Source of the DNA: Myxococcales bacterium
Lineage (GTDB): Bacteria > Myxococcota_A > Polyangia > Polyangiales > Polyangiaceae
Assembly (NCBI GenBank): GCA_016706225.1
Contig: JADJKB010000010.1
Location: 248,001 to 312,000 of the forward strand
DNA length: 64,000 bases
Direction: 5' to 3'
Shown here: positions 50,207-59,641 of the stretch, piece after piece
Numbering within the stretch: position 1 is the stretch's first letter
Layout of the letters: every line of letters starts with the position of its first letter
The notes under the pieces: model-generated
Database searches by the model: none
What the model saw: only the letters and a program-made list of their open reading frames with translations
What the model was told of the DNA's origin: nothing
Program-made: the position numbers and the translations under genes

Positions 50207-51181
50207 CTATCCGGCGCCGGGCGGCGCACCCGCAGCAGCCTCGGACGCGCCCGGCTCGGGAGCGGGGAGATCCGGTGCCGGTGGCGGCGGCGCCGGCGGT
50301 GGAGCATCGGGGGAGGCCGCCGGTTTTCGCCGGGACGTCACCATGTCGACCGCCATCAGCGCCACACCGATGCAGATGAAGATGTCCGCCACGTTGAAGG
50401 TCGGCCAGTGGTCGGTGATGGTCCAGCCCTTCAAATACTTGGCGAGAAACCCGTTCATCTTCTCGATCCACGCCGCGTGGTAGTCGATGAAATCGACCAC
50501 GCTCGAGCGGGTGATGCGATCCGAGAGGTTGCCGAGAGCACCGCCCAGCACGAGCGGCAGACCCCACTTGAGCGAGCGCTGCGTGGGCGCCAGTCGGCTG
50601 TAGAGCGACACGATGAACGCGATCGCGAGCACGCTGACGAGCAGGAAGAACGGCCGGCGGACGTTCTCGTTTGCGTCGTGCAAGAGCCCCCAAGCGCCAC
50701 CTCGGTTGTAGGCCAGGGTGAAGGCCAGATGATCCTTGATCAGCGGGATCGATGGATCGAACGCGGTGCGCCGGCTGAGCGCGACCTCTGCCCAGGCCTT
50801 CGAGCCGATGTCTGCGAGCAATGACAGCGCAGCAACGACCCCAAAGAACATGAAGGACGGGCGATGCATCAGCTGCTCGATCTCTTCGCGCGATGCGGGC
50901 TGCGCGGGGATCGGCGGCGCCGGAGCGAGCGGCTCCTCTGCAAGCGTGGGCTCGGTCTGGGGTTCACCCGACGCACCCGCGTCGGCAGGAACCTGCGCCG
51001 CCTCGCCCGGCGCGGGTTCGGACAGAGCGCTCTCACCCACTTCCGCTGCCCACGGCGGAGACTCGGCGCTTGCGGCGCCCGTGTTCGCCTCGGCCGCGGG
51101 TGTCGGCGGTGCATCGACTCGCGCCGGCTCCGGGGCGTCAGCGGCGTCTGCGGGGCGGGGCGGGTCCGTCTCGTCGCTCAT
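50207..51181 (-). CDS. lspA: Lipoprotein signal peptidase LspA with N-terminal extension
   Basis: LspA (signal peptidase II) cuts the lipoprotein signal after Lgt has acted. The 324-residue protein has the core at about residues 110-285 with four membrane helices. The catalytic Asp residues are Asp 230 in RSSVVDFIDYH and Asp 266 in FNVADIFI. NRGGAWGLL marks the family. The first 100 residues are a Glu/Ala/Pro-rich extension, and a Pro-rich tail of about 40 residues closes the protein; typical enzymes are about 165 residues. lgt follows after 13 bases. Confidence 0.94.
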   Translation of the reverse strand: MSDETDPPRPADAADAPEPARVDAPPTPAAEANTGAASAESPPWAAEVGESALSEPAPGEAAQVPADAGASGEPQTEPTLAEEPLAPAPPIPAQPASREEIEQLMHRPSFMFFGVVAALSLLADIGSKAWAEVALSRRTAFDPSIPLIKDHLAFTLAYNRGGAWGLLHDANENVRRPFFLLVSVLAIAFIVSLYSRLAPTQRSLKWGLPLVLGGALGNLSDRITRSSVVDFIDYHAAWIEKMNGFLAKYLKGWTITDHWPTFNVADIFICIGVALMAVDMVTSRRKPAASPDAPPPAPPPPAPDLPAPEPGASEAAAGAPPGAG

Positions 51182-51332
51182 TTCCGGCGCCTAACTACGA
51201 CAGGTCCGCCGCCAGGGCCAGTCATCCGCTCGGGGCGGGTCGACTGGTTCGCGGCGGCCATTGGAGAATCGCCCCCCAACTTGCCCCGCCGGGGGCTTGT
51301 CCCGATACCGCACATCTGTTTAGTTATTCGAG

Positions 51333-53792
51333 ATGCCCGCTGCCCCCTGGTCCAAACCCCACGGCGTCGACTCGGTCGTCGCCGGTTGGCTCGAATCCGG
51401 CACCGTTCGCCCCTGCCTCGCCGCCGAGCGCCTGCTCGGCGAGAGCGGCGGGACCAGCGCTCCAGTTCCGCCTGACCTGCCGGCGGGCCTGCGCGCCGCC
51501 CTCGCCGCCCGCGGCATCCGCGAGCTCTACTCCCATCAAGCCGAGGCCATCGCCGCGGCGCGCGGGGGGCGTCACGTCGTGGTCGCAACGCCGACCGCGA
51601 GCGGCAAGAGTTTGTGTTTTCACCTGCCGGTGCTCGAGGCGTTGACCGTCGACCCCTCCGCGAGCGCGCTGTTCGTTTATCCGACCAAGGCGCTGTCGCG
51701 CGATCAGGAGCACAACCTGCGGGCGTTGATCGGCGAGGCGGGGCTCGAGCTGCCCGCCACCGTCTACGACGGCGACACACCGGGGGACGCACGACGCGCG
51801 GCACGCGAACGCTGCCGGGTGCTGCTCACGAACCCCGACATGTTGCACGCCGGCATCTTGCCGAACCACGCGCGCTGGGCCGGCTTTCTCCAGGGGCTGC
51901 GCTACGTGGTGCTCGACGAGCTGCACACCTATCGCGGCGTGTTCGGCTCCCACATGGCGCACGTCATCGCACGCCTGCGGCGCATCGCACGCTTCCACGG
52001 CTCCGATCCGACGTTCGTGACGGCGACCGCGACCATCGGCAACCCGCTCGAACACGCCGCACGCCTGATCGGCGTGTCTCCCGACGAAATGGCGCTGATC
52101 GATCGCTCCGGAGCGCCGCGCGCCAGCCGTCATTTCTTCATGTACAACCCGCCGATCGTCAACGAAGAGCTGCAAATCCGCCGCAGCTCGCTCAAACAAG
52201 GCGTGGCGCTCACTGCCGATCTCGTGCGGGCGAAGGTGCCGAGCATCGTGTTCGGGCCATCGCGCAACAGCGTCGAGGTGATGCTCAAGTACCTGCGCGC
52301 CGAGGTCGGGGACGTCGCCGGACCGAACGCCATCATGGCCTACCGCGGCGGTTACCTGCCGCAGGCGCGACGGGCCATCGAGCAAGGCCTGCGCGACGGC
52401 GAGATCCTGTGTGTGGTGGCGACCAACGCCCTCGAGCTCGGCATCGACATCGGGGATCTCGACGCGGTGGTCTGCGTGGGTTACCCGGGTTCGGTCGCGG
52501 CAACCTGGCAGCGGTTTGGTCGCGCCGGGCGCCGAGGCACCACCAGCATCGCGCTCTTGGTCTGCTCCAGCGATGCGGTGGATCAGTACCTGGCGCGAGA
52601 CCCCGAGTACCTGCTCGGCGCCGGGGCGGAGGAGGCGCGCATCGAACCCGCCAACACCGAGGTGCTGATCCAGCACCTGAAGTGCGCCACGTTCGAGGCG
52701 CCATTTCGCATCACCCGCGCGGGGCCGCCAGCCCGCAGCCCCGAGCCGGCGAGCGGCGAACGCTATCTGTCCCTGGATACCCAGGAGACCCGCGCGGCCC
52801 TCGAATACCTGGCCAGCCACGGCCTCGTGCACGAGTCCGGCGGGGCATTTCACTGGGCGGGCGAGGCCTTCCCGGCCAACAACGTGTCGCTGCGCAACAT
52901 CGGCTGGGACAACTTCGTGATCATCGACGTGGCCACCGACAAGAGCATCGCGGAGCTCGACTGGCGAGCCGCGCACACCATGCTGCACGAACAGGCGATC
53001 TATCAGCACGACGCCGAGCAGTACCAGGTCGAACGTCTCGACTTCGAGAACCACAAAGCCTTCGTGCGCAAGGTCGCGCCGGACTACTTCACCACTGCCC
53101 TCACCTACCGCACGGTGGTGGTGATCGAAGAGAACCTCTCGAACCCGTACGGGCGCGCGCGCATCGGTTGGGGTGACGTGAAGGTCGAAGAGAAGGTGAC
53201 GGGCTACAAGAAGATCAAGTTCTTCACCCACGAGAACGCGGGCTACGGCGACGTGCACTTGCCCGAGATGCAGCTGCACACCCAGAGTTTCTGGCTGACC
53301 TTGCCCGAGGCGCTGATCGAGGCGCTGGGCCTGCCGCGCGCCGCGCTGATCGACGGGCTGCGGGGTGTGGGACGTGCGCTCGAGACCGTCAGTGCGCTGG
53401 CGCTGATGTGTGATCCGCGTGACATCGGCCAGACCCTGGGCGACGGGGGCGCGGCCGACGACGCTCGCGCCCCGGGGCGTGACCCCTTCTCGGGACGCAC
53501 CGGCGGCTTCGACCCGACGGTGTTTTTGTTCGATTCACTGCCGGGAGGCGTGGGCCTCGCGCCCCGGATCTACGAGCGGGCGGCCGAGCTGCTCGAGCGG
53601 GCCCGCGCGCTGATCGAGGCCTGCGAGTGCGACGCCGGCTGCCCCGTCTGTGTCGGTCCTACGGAGGAACATGGCTCCCGCAAGCGGAGCGCGGTGGTCA
53701 TCCTGGACGGGCTGTTCGCGGCCGACCCGGAGCGGCCCGCCGACCGGCGGTTGCGCCAAGAGGGTCCCTACCCTACTTTTCCGAGACCGTGA
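51333..53792 (+). CDS. DEAD/DEAH-box helicase of the MrfA (YprA/Hrq1-like) type
   Basis: The 819-residue protein has a Q-motif region SHQAEAIAAA, Walker A ATPTASGKSLCF, Walker B VVLDELHTYRG, TATATIGN (motif III) and the C-lobe VVATNALELGIDIGDLD and GRAGRRG. A C-terminal DUF1998-like domain ends with a Cys cluster, CECDAGCPVCVGP, typical of the MrfA zinc site. In Bacillus subtilis MrfA acts in excision repair of mitomycin C damage. It is a cytoplasmic 3'-5' helicase by family. Its stop overlaps the GTG of the next lipoprotein gene (GTGA), an unexpected coupling. Confidence 0.92.
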   Translation: MPAAPWSKPHGVDSVVAGWLESGTVRPCLAAERLLGESGGTSAPVPPDLPAGLRAALAARGIRELYSHQAEAIAAARGGRHVVVATPTASGKSLCFHLPVLEALTVDPSASALFVYPTKALSRDQEHNLRALIGEAGLELPATVYDGDTPGDARRAARERCRVLLTNPDMLHAGILPNHARWAGFLQGLRYVVLDELHTYRGVFGSHMAHVIARLRRIARFHGSDPTFVTATATIGNPLEHAARLIGVSPDEMALIDRSGAPRASRHFFMYNPPIVNEELQIRRSSLKQGVALTADLVRAKVPSIVFGPSRNSVEVMLKYLRAEVGDVAGPNAIMAYRGGYLPQARRAIEQGLRDGEILCVVATNALELGIDIGDLDAVVCVGYPGSVAATWQRFGRAGRRGTTSIALLVCSSDAVDQYLARDPEYLLGAGAEEARIEPANTEVLIQHLKCATFEAPFRITRAGPPARSPEPASGERYLSLDTQETRAALEYLASHGLVHESGGAFHWAGEAFPANNVSLRNIGWDNFVIIDVATDKSIAELDWRAAHTMLHEQAIYQHDAEQYQVERLDFENHKAFVRKVAPDYFTTALTYRTVVVIEENLSNPYGRARIGWGDVKVEEKVTGYKKIKFFTHENAGYGDVHLPEMQLHTQSFWLTLPEALIEALGLPRAALIDGLRGVGRALETVSALALMCDPRDIGQTLGDGGAADDARAPGRDPFSGRTGGFDPTVFLFDSLPGGVGLAPRIYERAAELLERARALIEACECDAGCPVCVGPTEEHGSRKRSAVVILDGLFAADPERPADRRLRQEGPYPTFPRP

Positions 53793-55900
53793 GACCGCCG
53801 AAACGCCGCACGCTGGGCCTCGCCCTCTTGTTTGCGGCGGCTTCCCCCGCGCTCGTGCAGAGCTGCTTCGCGCGCCCCGAGGGAACGTTTCAAAAACCCA
53901 CCGACGACGACGCGGGCAAACCCGGTCCGATCGTGATCGACGGCAGCTCACCGGGAGACGCCAAGGGAGAGCTGCCGGCGGCGGACGCCCACGCCGTGCT
54001 CGGTGTCGATCCACCCCACGGTCCGTGGAACGGCGGACAGACCGTCATGGTCCGCGGCAACGGCTTCACCAGCAAGGTGCGCGTATGGTTCGCGGGCAAC
54101 GAGATCCCGTCGTCGGATCTGGTGCCTGTCGACGCCGAGCGTGTGCAGGTGGTGGTACCCCCGGGCAGCGCGGGGCCGGTGGACGTCACCGCCCAGAACG
54201 GCGAGGACGAGTCCACCCGTCGCACGCTGCTCGGCGGCTACGACTACGACTCCTTCTACGCCGAGCCGAAGAACGGGCCGACCTCCGGTGGCACGCTCGT
54301 CAAGCTCTACGGCCAAGGCACGACCTGGAACGACAAGGTCAGCGTGCTGGTGGACTTCCTGCCGTGCACCGACGTCGTGCTCACGAGCCCCACGGAGCTC
54401 GAGTGCAAGACACCCGCGAGCACGCCCGGGGTGAAACCCATCCGCGTGACGACGGAAGACAAGGTCAGCGTCGACGTGCTCGACGCCTTCACCTACGGCG
54501 ACAGCGACAACGGTTTCAAGGGCGGGCTCAGCGGCTCGCCGTTGAAGAGTCAGCTCAAGATCCTGGCGCTGGACGGCTACACCGGTGAGGCCTTGCCGGT
54601 CGCCACGGCCATCGTGGGCGACGACCTGGCGAGCGCGCTGGTGCACAAGACCGACGCCAACGGCGTCACGGTGTTTCAGAGCACGGGGCTCGGCCCCAAA
54701 CAGACCGTGACCGTCGCCAAGAAGTGTTACCAGCCCATCACCTTCGTCGATGTGCCCGTCGACACCGTCACGGTCTACCTCGATCCAGTGCTCTCACCTT
54801 CTTGCGCCGAAGACGGCGATCCACCACCGGTGGGAGGCACACCCCAGCTGGGCTCGGCCATCACCGGCCAGCTGGTGTGGAAGAGCCAGAAAGAGTTCGA
54901 GCAGCGCGCAGCCTGGACCAACATTCCCGACCCCAAGGGGCCGGACGAGAAGGCGGTTGCGTACGTGCTCTCGCTCGCGTCGGAGCCGACCTACGCGTTC
55001 AACCTGCCGAACGCCTCGGACGCCGTGACCCCGGACGTGAGCGGGACCATCGGTTATCAGTTCGTGATCAGCTCGCCGCCCGGCAACCTCGGACTCTACG
55101 CCCTGGCGGGCATCGAGAACCGCGTCGCCAACCCGCCCTACTTCAAGGCCTACGCCATGGGCATGGCCAAGGGGGTCTCCGCCACGCCTGGCAAGGTCAC
55201 GAGCGACGTGTACATCAACATGGACATCCCGCTCGACCACGCGTTCAAGGTCAGCCTGACGGGCCCCAAGCTCACGCCCAAGGGGCCAGACCGCGCCAAG
55301 GTCAGCGTCGCGATCCGCGTCAACGAGCTCGGCTACGTGCTCTTGCCCGTCGGCGTTCAGCAGAAACTCCTGCCGCTCGGCGCGCCCATCTCGTTCGTGG
55401 GTGTGCCGCCGTTGATCAAGGGGCTCGCCTCGAGCCAGTACGTGACCACCGGCAGCGCCGTCACCGGAGTCGCCGGCACCGTGCCGCGTTCGGTCGTGGG
55501 TCTGTTGGCCACCACCAGCTCCGCCGAGATCATCAGCCTCGATCCCTTCGTCGAGATCCCGACCTTGCAGACCCCCGGCGCAAACGGCAACTGGACCGGC
55601 ACCGAGCTCATCTTTGGCGGAGCACCCGGCGGCGCCAGCGTCGAGCTGACGGTGATCACGGTGCAGAGCGGCGGCGGGTTGATGAACTGGACGGTTGCAG
55701 CGCCGGCCGGGGTCAGCCAGACGAAGTTGCCGAACCTGGCAGCCCTCGGCAGCGAGCTCGCGCTCTTGCCCGGTTCCATCAGCATCAGCGTGAACCGAGC
55801 CCACATCGACCCGTTCGACTACGGCGCCCTTCGTTATCGGCAGCTCGACAGCCGCGGCTGGAACGCCTACGCGACGGACGTCTTCAATGCGCACCTGTGA
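53789..55900 (+). CDS. IPT/TIG-domain lipoprotein
   Basis: This is a 703-residue predicted lipoprotein with a GTG start in the helicase stop. The signal ends PALVQSC (Cys 26). Two IPT/TIG-type Ig domains follow: DPPHGPWNGGQTVMVRGNGF and EPKNGPTSGGTLVKLYGQG, each beginning with a G-x-x-x-G-G-T pattern. A carboxypeptidase-like beta domain follows at about residues 255-330 and a large unrecognised beta-rich C-terminus. IPT domains are found in surface receptors and adhesins. The next gene overlaps by 14 bases. Confidence 0.78.
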   Translation: MRPPKRRTLGLALLFAAASPALVQSCFARPEGTFQKPTDDDAGKPGPIVIDGSSPGDAKGELPAADAHAVLGVDPPHGPWNGGQTVMVRGNGFTSKVRVWFAGNEIPSSDLVPVDAERVQVVVPPGSAGPVDVTAQNGEDESTRRTLLGGYDYDSFYAEPKNGPTSGGTLVKLYGQGTTWNDKVSVLVDFLPCTDVVLTSPTELECKTPASTPGVKPIRVTTEDKVSVDVLDAFTYGDSDNGFKGGLSGSPLKSQLKILALDGYTGEALPVATAIVGDDLASALVHKTDANGVTVFQSTGLGPKQTVTVAKKCYQPITFVDVPVDTVTVYLDPVLSPSCAEDGDPPPVGGTPQLGSAITGQLVWKSQKEFEQRAAWTNIPDPKGPDEKAVAYVLSLASEPTYAFNLPNASDAVTPDVSGTIGYQFVISSPPGNLGLYALAGIENRVANPPYFKAYAMGMAKGVSATPGKVTSDVYINMDIPLDHAFKVSLTGPKLTPKGPDRAKVSVAIRVNELGYVLLPVGVQQKLLPLGAPISFVGVPPLIKGLASSQYVTTGSAVTGVAGTVPRSVVGLLATTSSAEIISLDPFVEIPTLQTPGANGNWTGTELIFGGAPGGASVELTVITVQSGGGLMNWTVAAPAGVSQTKLPNLAALGSELALLPGSISISVNRAHIDPFDYGALRYRQLDSRGWNAYATDVFNAHL

Positions 55901-57902
55901 GTCGAGCGGCAAACTCTCGCTCTTTCGCACCGCCCGCCTGACCCTCGGCGCCGCCCTCGGGTTCTTGCTCGTACAGAGCTGCGGCTTCGATCGTGCCGAT
56001 CGCTTCCTGATCGGCGACACCAAGAGTCCTCCGCTGTGCACGGTCGATGACATGCGCTGCACCACCGGCATCGAGCGCTGCGAAAAAGGCGCCAATGGCC
56101 TGGTATGGGCCAGCGTCGAGGACTGCGCCGCGTCGGGGCTCGTGTGCGTGCCCGATGCCTTCGTGTGCAAGAAGTGCCTGCCCGGCTCACGCCGGTGCGA
56201 CGGGCAGACCACGGTTTTGTGCGACTCGAGCGGCGACACTGAGGCCAGCGGTGAGACCTGCGACACCACCCAAGGCGTCGCCTGCCGCGCTGGTCAATGC
56301 GTGAACCTGTGCTCCAAGGCCAAGCAAGAGCGCAGCAACGTCGGCTGCGAATACTGGGCCGTCGATCTGGACAACGCCAACGTCGGGGCCAGCCTCAACG
56401 CAGCGGCGCAGCAGTACTCCGTCGTGGTCAGCAACCCGCAGCCCGACGTGTACGTGGACGTCGACATCGAGCGCGACGACAGCCTGCCCGGCGACCCGAA
56501 CGCGCCGGCGAGCGTGGCAAAGGCCAAGATCCCGCCGCTCAGCCTGCGAGTATTCCAGCTCGGGCCGCGAGAGGTCGACGGCTCCCCGGACGGTGAGTTC
56601 AACACCGGTACACACACCGCCCTCACCCGTCACGCCTATCGCGTCAAGAGCACCTACCCGGTCGTCGCGTATCAGTTCAATCCGCTCTACAACGCGGCGG
56701 TTTTCTCCAACGACGCCTCGCTGCTCAAGCCGGTCGAGGCGCTGTACGTTGCGCCGGGCACCTTGACCCGTTCGTACGTCGCCCTCGGCTGGCCCCAGAC
56801 GATTGCCAGCACCGACGATCCCAACACCAACTTCAACCCGTCCGACCCCGTCGATTTGCGGGCTTTTCTCACGATTGTCGGCACCCGCCCGAACACCAAG
56901 GTGCGCGTCGAGTCGCGCGCCAAGATCATCGGCGGCGGCCCGGTGAAGCCCACCGCCATCGGCGGAGTCGTGGAGCTCGAGCTCTCGCCCTTCGACGTCT
57001 TGAACCTCGAGACGGACGACTTCAACGCCGACTTCACCGGCTCGGTGATCTGGGCCGATCAGCCCGTCGTGGTCTTCAGCGGCAGCGAGGCCAGTGACGC
57101 TCCCTACTTCAAGACGCTCTCGGAGCGCCGCTGCTGCGCCGATCATCTGGAGGAGCAGCTCGATCCCATCGGCACCGCCGGCACGCTGTTCGTCGCCACC
57201 ATTTCTGCCAATCGCTCACAGATGGTCGCTGCGGCCGGAGCGACCATCGGGGTCGTGTCCCAACCCGAGTACTTCCGGGTGATCGCGGTGACGGAGGCGG
57301 GCGCGAAGATCAAGACCTCGCTGCCGGGCGAGTTTGCCGAGCTCAGCCTGAGCGGGCGCGGCGCCTACGCCGATCTGGTCTCGACCCGGGAGTTCCTGCT
57401 CCAGAGCGACGCGCCGGTGATGTTCCAGAGTGTGTCGGCGAGCCAGGACGACGGAGGGGTACCGCGCGGTCTGCCCGGAGGCGATCCGAGCAGCATCATC
57501 ATCCCGCCCGTGCAGCAGTTCCGAAAGAGCTACGTGTTCCTGACGCCGGACAAGTACAACTTCGACTTCGTGCGCATCATCGCGCCGCCCGGCGCCAACA
57601 TCGTGCTCGACGGGACGCCGGTGACGAACATCGACGCCTGTGTTCCCGTCCCTGGCGACGGCCTCACGGAGGCCGAGCGCGGCGGCCCGACGCCGCCCTA
57701 CGTGGTGTACCGCTGCCAGCTGAGTTTCCCGGTCATCGATCCGGCCCTGACCATCGACAAGGTGAGCGCGGGACTCCAGGACGACGGTGTGCACCGCATC
57801 GACGCGGACGTGCCCGTGGGGGTGTTGGTCGACGGCTTCGACGCCTACGTCAGCTACGCCTACGCCGCCGGCACCGAGCTCACCCAGATCGTGCCCGAGT
57901 AA
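55887..57902 (+). CDS. IgGFc-binding-like lipoprotein (paralogue 2)
   Basis: This is a 671-residue predicted lipoprotein (signal ending LLVQSC, Cys 32). A Cys-rich block at about residues 50-150 (CTVDDMRC, CEKG, CVPDAFVCKKC, CRAGQCVNLC) is followed by SNVGCEYWAVDLDN and a long beta-rich region that resembles IgGFc-binding proteins. It matches the plan of the protein at 5873-7789. The start overlaps the IPT lipoprotein by 14 bases, so both are made together, downstream of the helicase. A C-rich low-complexity tract begins directly after its stop. A surface adhesin role is likely but unproven. Confidence 0.75.
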   Translation: MRTCESSGKLSLFRTARLTLGAALGFLLVQSCGFDRADRFLIGDTKSPPLCTVDDMRCTTGIERCEKGANGLVWASVEDCAASGLVCVPDAFVCKKCLPGSRRCDGQTTVLCDSSGDTEASGETCDTTQGVACRAGQCVNLCSKAKQERSNVGCEYWAVDLDNANVGASLNAAAQQYSVVVSNPQPDVYVDVDIERDDSLPGDPNAPASVAKAKIPPLSLRVFQLGPREVDGSPDGEFNTGTHTALTRHAYRVKSTYPVVAYQFNPLYNAAVFSNDASLLKPVEALYVAPGTLTRSYVALGWPQTIASTDDPNTNFNPSDPVDLRAFLTIVGTRPNTKVRVESRAKIIGGGPVKPTAIGGVVELELSPFDVLNLETDDFNADFTGSVIWADQPVVVFSGSEASDAPYFKTLSERRCCADHLEEQLDPIGTAGTLFVATISANRSQMVAAAGATIGVVSQPEYFRVIAVTEAGAKIKTSLPGEFAELSLSGRGAYADLVSTREFLLQSDAPVMFQSVSASQDDGGVPRGLPGGDPSSIIIPPVQQFRKSYVFLTPDKYNFDFVRIIAPPGANIVLDGTPVTNIDACVPVPGDGLTEAERGGPTPPYVVYRCQLSFPVIDPALTIDKVSAGLQDDGVHRIDADVPVGVLVDGFDAYVSYAYAAGTELTQIVPE

Positions 57903-57999
57903 CCCAACCCCCGCCCCGGCCCTCGCCCTCGCCCTTACCTCTGCCCGCTCCCGCGCCCCCGCTCCCGCGCCCCCGCCCCCGCCCTCGCCCCCGCCCCCC
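57903..57999 (+). repeat. C-rich low-complexity tract, left boundary of the HNH cassette
   Basis: The plus strand is almost entirely C with regularly spaced G and T (CGCCCTCGCCCC-type units) from just after the stop at 57902 to about 57999. CGCCCTCGCCCCCGCCCCC (57980-57998) recurs exactly at 59970-59988 in the same orientation, just inside the other end of the inserted segment. The minus strand is G-rich and may form G-quadruplexes. Confidence 0.75.
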
Positions 58000-58008
58000 A
58001 CCCCTGAT

Positions 58009-58298
58009 CGGTTCTCGCCGGGCCGAGCGTGAGCGTCCACCATCAGCTCGGGGTGGCGGCCCGAGCCGATGCGGCGGAAGCGCTTGCTGGCCGCACAGGG
58101 CGCACGCGCCAGCGAGCCACGGCGGGGGCGGTGGTCCGCGACCAGCCTGAGCAGCAGCGCGCTGGCCAAGAGCGCGCTCTGCTCCCACCGGCAGCCGCGC
58201 CGGTCGCGCGAGTCGGGGACCTCGTCGAGCCTCGCCTCGCCGATGCGCTACTGCAGCATGCCGGTGAGCCTCTGCCTGGTGCGTCCCTTTCGAGTCAT
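58009..58298 (-). pseudogene. Possible degraded transposase N-terminus
   Basis: From an ATG at 58298 the minus strand reads 16 codons, then an in-frame TAG at 58248-58250, then continues open in the same frame through ARLDEVPDSRDRRG, CRWEQSALLASALLLRL and ADHRPRRGSLA. This pattern resembles the N-terminal domain of some IS4/ISAs1-type transposases (xxVPDPRxxRGxRxxLxxLLALALLAL). The similarity is by eye and short; the later part shows no further likeness. The alternative is non-coding DNA with a chance match. The 500-base stretch from 57903 to 58402 otherwise holds only the C-rich tract. Confidence 0.3.
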
Positions 58299-58402
58299 GA
58301 TGCGCTCCTCTCTCTCGCTCGCATTCGTGCCCACGACGCTGCCGCTGCCGAGACCACGAGCACCTGCCGGCACACCCTTTGTGCGGGTGTGCCCGGACTG
58401 TC

Positions 58403-59641
58403 TCAGGGCGTGAGCACGGCGACCGCGGCGCGAAGCAGGGGTTCGACCCGAGGCTCGACGCCTCGCAGTCGCACCTGCTCGACAGCGTGCCGTGCCTGGG
58501 CCCGCTTGAACCCCGAGAGCACCAGCGCCGAGCGCACCTTCTCGAACACTTCGAGCTCGGCCGCGACCGCAGGCGGCGGCACCGGCGGCGTTGGCGGCGC
58601 GGACGGTACCGCAGGCATGCGGATCGCTTCGCGGCGAGCTCGAGCCCCCGCGATCTCGTTCTGGATGTGCTCGTCGCCGAACACCTGTCGCGCTCGGTAC
58701 GAGTTGTGAGCCGAGCAGAGCAGGCAGCAGTTTTCCACGGTGGTCGGTCCGCCCTTCGCGAAGGGAACGATGTGCTCGATGGTCAAGAAGCGGGTCTCCG
58801 AACAGCGACGCCCCTCAGCATCGCGGAAGGTGCACCGGTCAGCGTCCCGCTCCCGGACGGCGCGCTGGACGTCGACGGGCACGTGCCGCGAGCCCGGCTT
58901 CGTCTCGCGACGCTTGCGCGGCTTGCCCGCGCCCGAGCGACGTTGGATCGCGGCCGCGATCAGCAGGTCTAGGCCGAGCTCGAGGAGCGTCGCCAGGTCG
59001 CCGCTGGGGACTTCGTGGCTGAGCAGGTTCCGGGCTTGCTCGAGCTTGTCGCGGAGCTCGACGCGGGCGGTGAGCTCCAGCCGAACAGTCGTCGGCGAGA
59101 GGGGCTCGAGACGAGCACGATGCATCGAGGGCCGAGGCGCTGGCACGGAGTTACCTGCCCCGGACACTGTTGATAACTCCGTCTGCGCGGGCTCGGGCGC
59201 CATCGTGGTCAAGGTGGTCGGCACGTCCGGCTGCGGAGACCAGCGGGCGATGAGCTCTTCGAGCTGACGCTTCGACTTCCCTCGAGCCTCGGCGAGGAGC
59301 TGCTCGACGTTGTCCTCCGTGAGGTGCCTGGAGAGGAGGAACAGCCCAGTCAGGTGCACGTTGCCGGACGCGAGCTCGTCGAGGATCTGAGGAAAGCGCT
59401 GTGCCAGGCGGGCAACGCGCACGCGCTTGTTGGCGCCGTCCTCGGAGTACCCCAGGCGCTCCACGCAGTACGCGAAGAGCGACGAGCAGGCATCCTCAAG
59501 ATAGAGCTTACGGCGGTCGAGCTCCGCCAGGTGAAAGACGACGTCCGTCGATGCAGCGCGCTCGGTGCTGACGGCAGCCGAGAGGCGTTCGCGGAGCTCG
59601 AGATCGGAGACCGAAGAGAGGAGAGGCATGCTTTCTGGCAT
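58403..59641 (-). CDS. HNH endonuclease-domain protein
   Basis: The 412-residue protein starts at 59641. The N-terminal half (ASTDVVFHLAELDRRKLYLE, CSSLFAYCVERLGYSEDGA, FLLSRHLTEDN) is the helical domain of a family I associate with myxobacteria. The C-terminal half carries the HNH nuclease: RFLTIEHIVPFAKGGPTTVENCCLLCSAHNSYRARQ, with the expected His, Asn and His, and a Cys pair before it (CTFRDAEGRRC). It is a predicted metal-dependent DNA nuclease; the target is unknown. It is bounded on both sides by C-rich direct repeats and is inserted between two convergent genes, consistent with mobility. Confidence 0.8.
   Translation of the reverse strand: MPESMPLLSSVSDLELRERLSAAVSTERAASTDVVFHLAELDRRKLYLEDACSSLFAYCVERLGYSEDGANKRVRVARLAQRFPQILDELASGNVHLTGLFLLSRHLTEDNVEQLLAEARGKSKRQLEELIARWSPQPDVPTTLTTMAPEPAQTELSTVSGAGNSVPAPRPSMHRARLEPLSPTTVRLELTARVELRDKLEQARNLLSHEVPSGDLATLLELGLDLLIAAAIQRRSGAGKPRKRRETKPGSRHVPVDVQRAVRERDADRCTFRDAEGRRCSETRFLTIEHIVPFAKGGPTTVENCCLLCSAHNSYRARQVFGDEHIQNEIAGARARREAIRMPAVPSAPPTPPVPPPAVAAELEVFEKVRSALVLSGFKRAQARHAVEQVRLRGVEPRVEPLLRAAVAVLTP

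Noticed and set aside
49273..50307. Lgt with a longer start at 50307
   Set aside because: The extension is an Arg/Pro-rich antisense of lspA and lacks a membrane pattern; the ATG at 50193 gives a normal first helix.
57216..58169. Long minus-strand frame with Gly-rich sequence
   Set aside because: It runs into the antisense of the IgGFc-like gene and across the C-rich tract; only the segment upstream of it may be a transposase relic.
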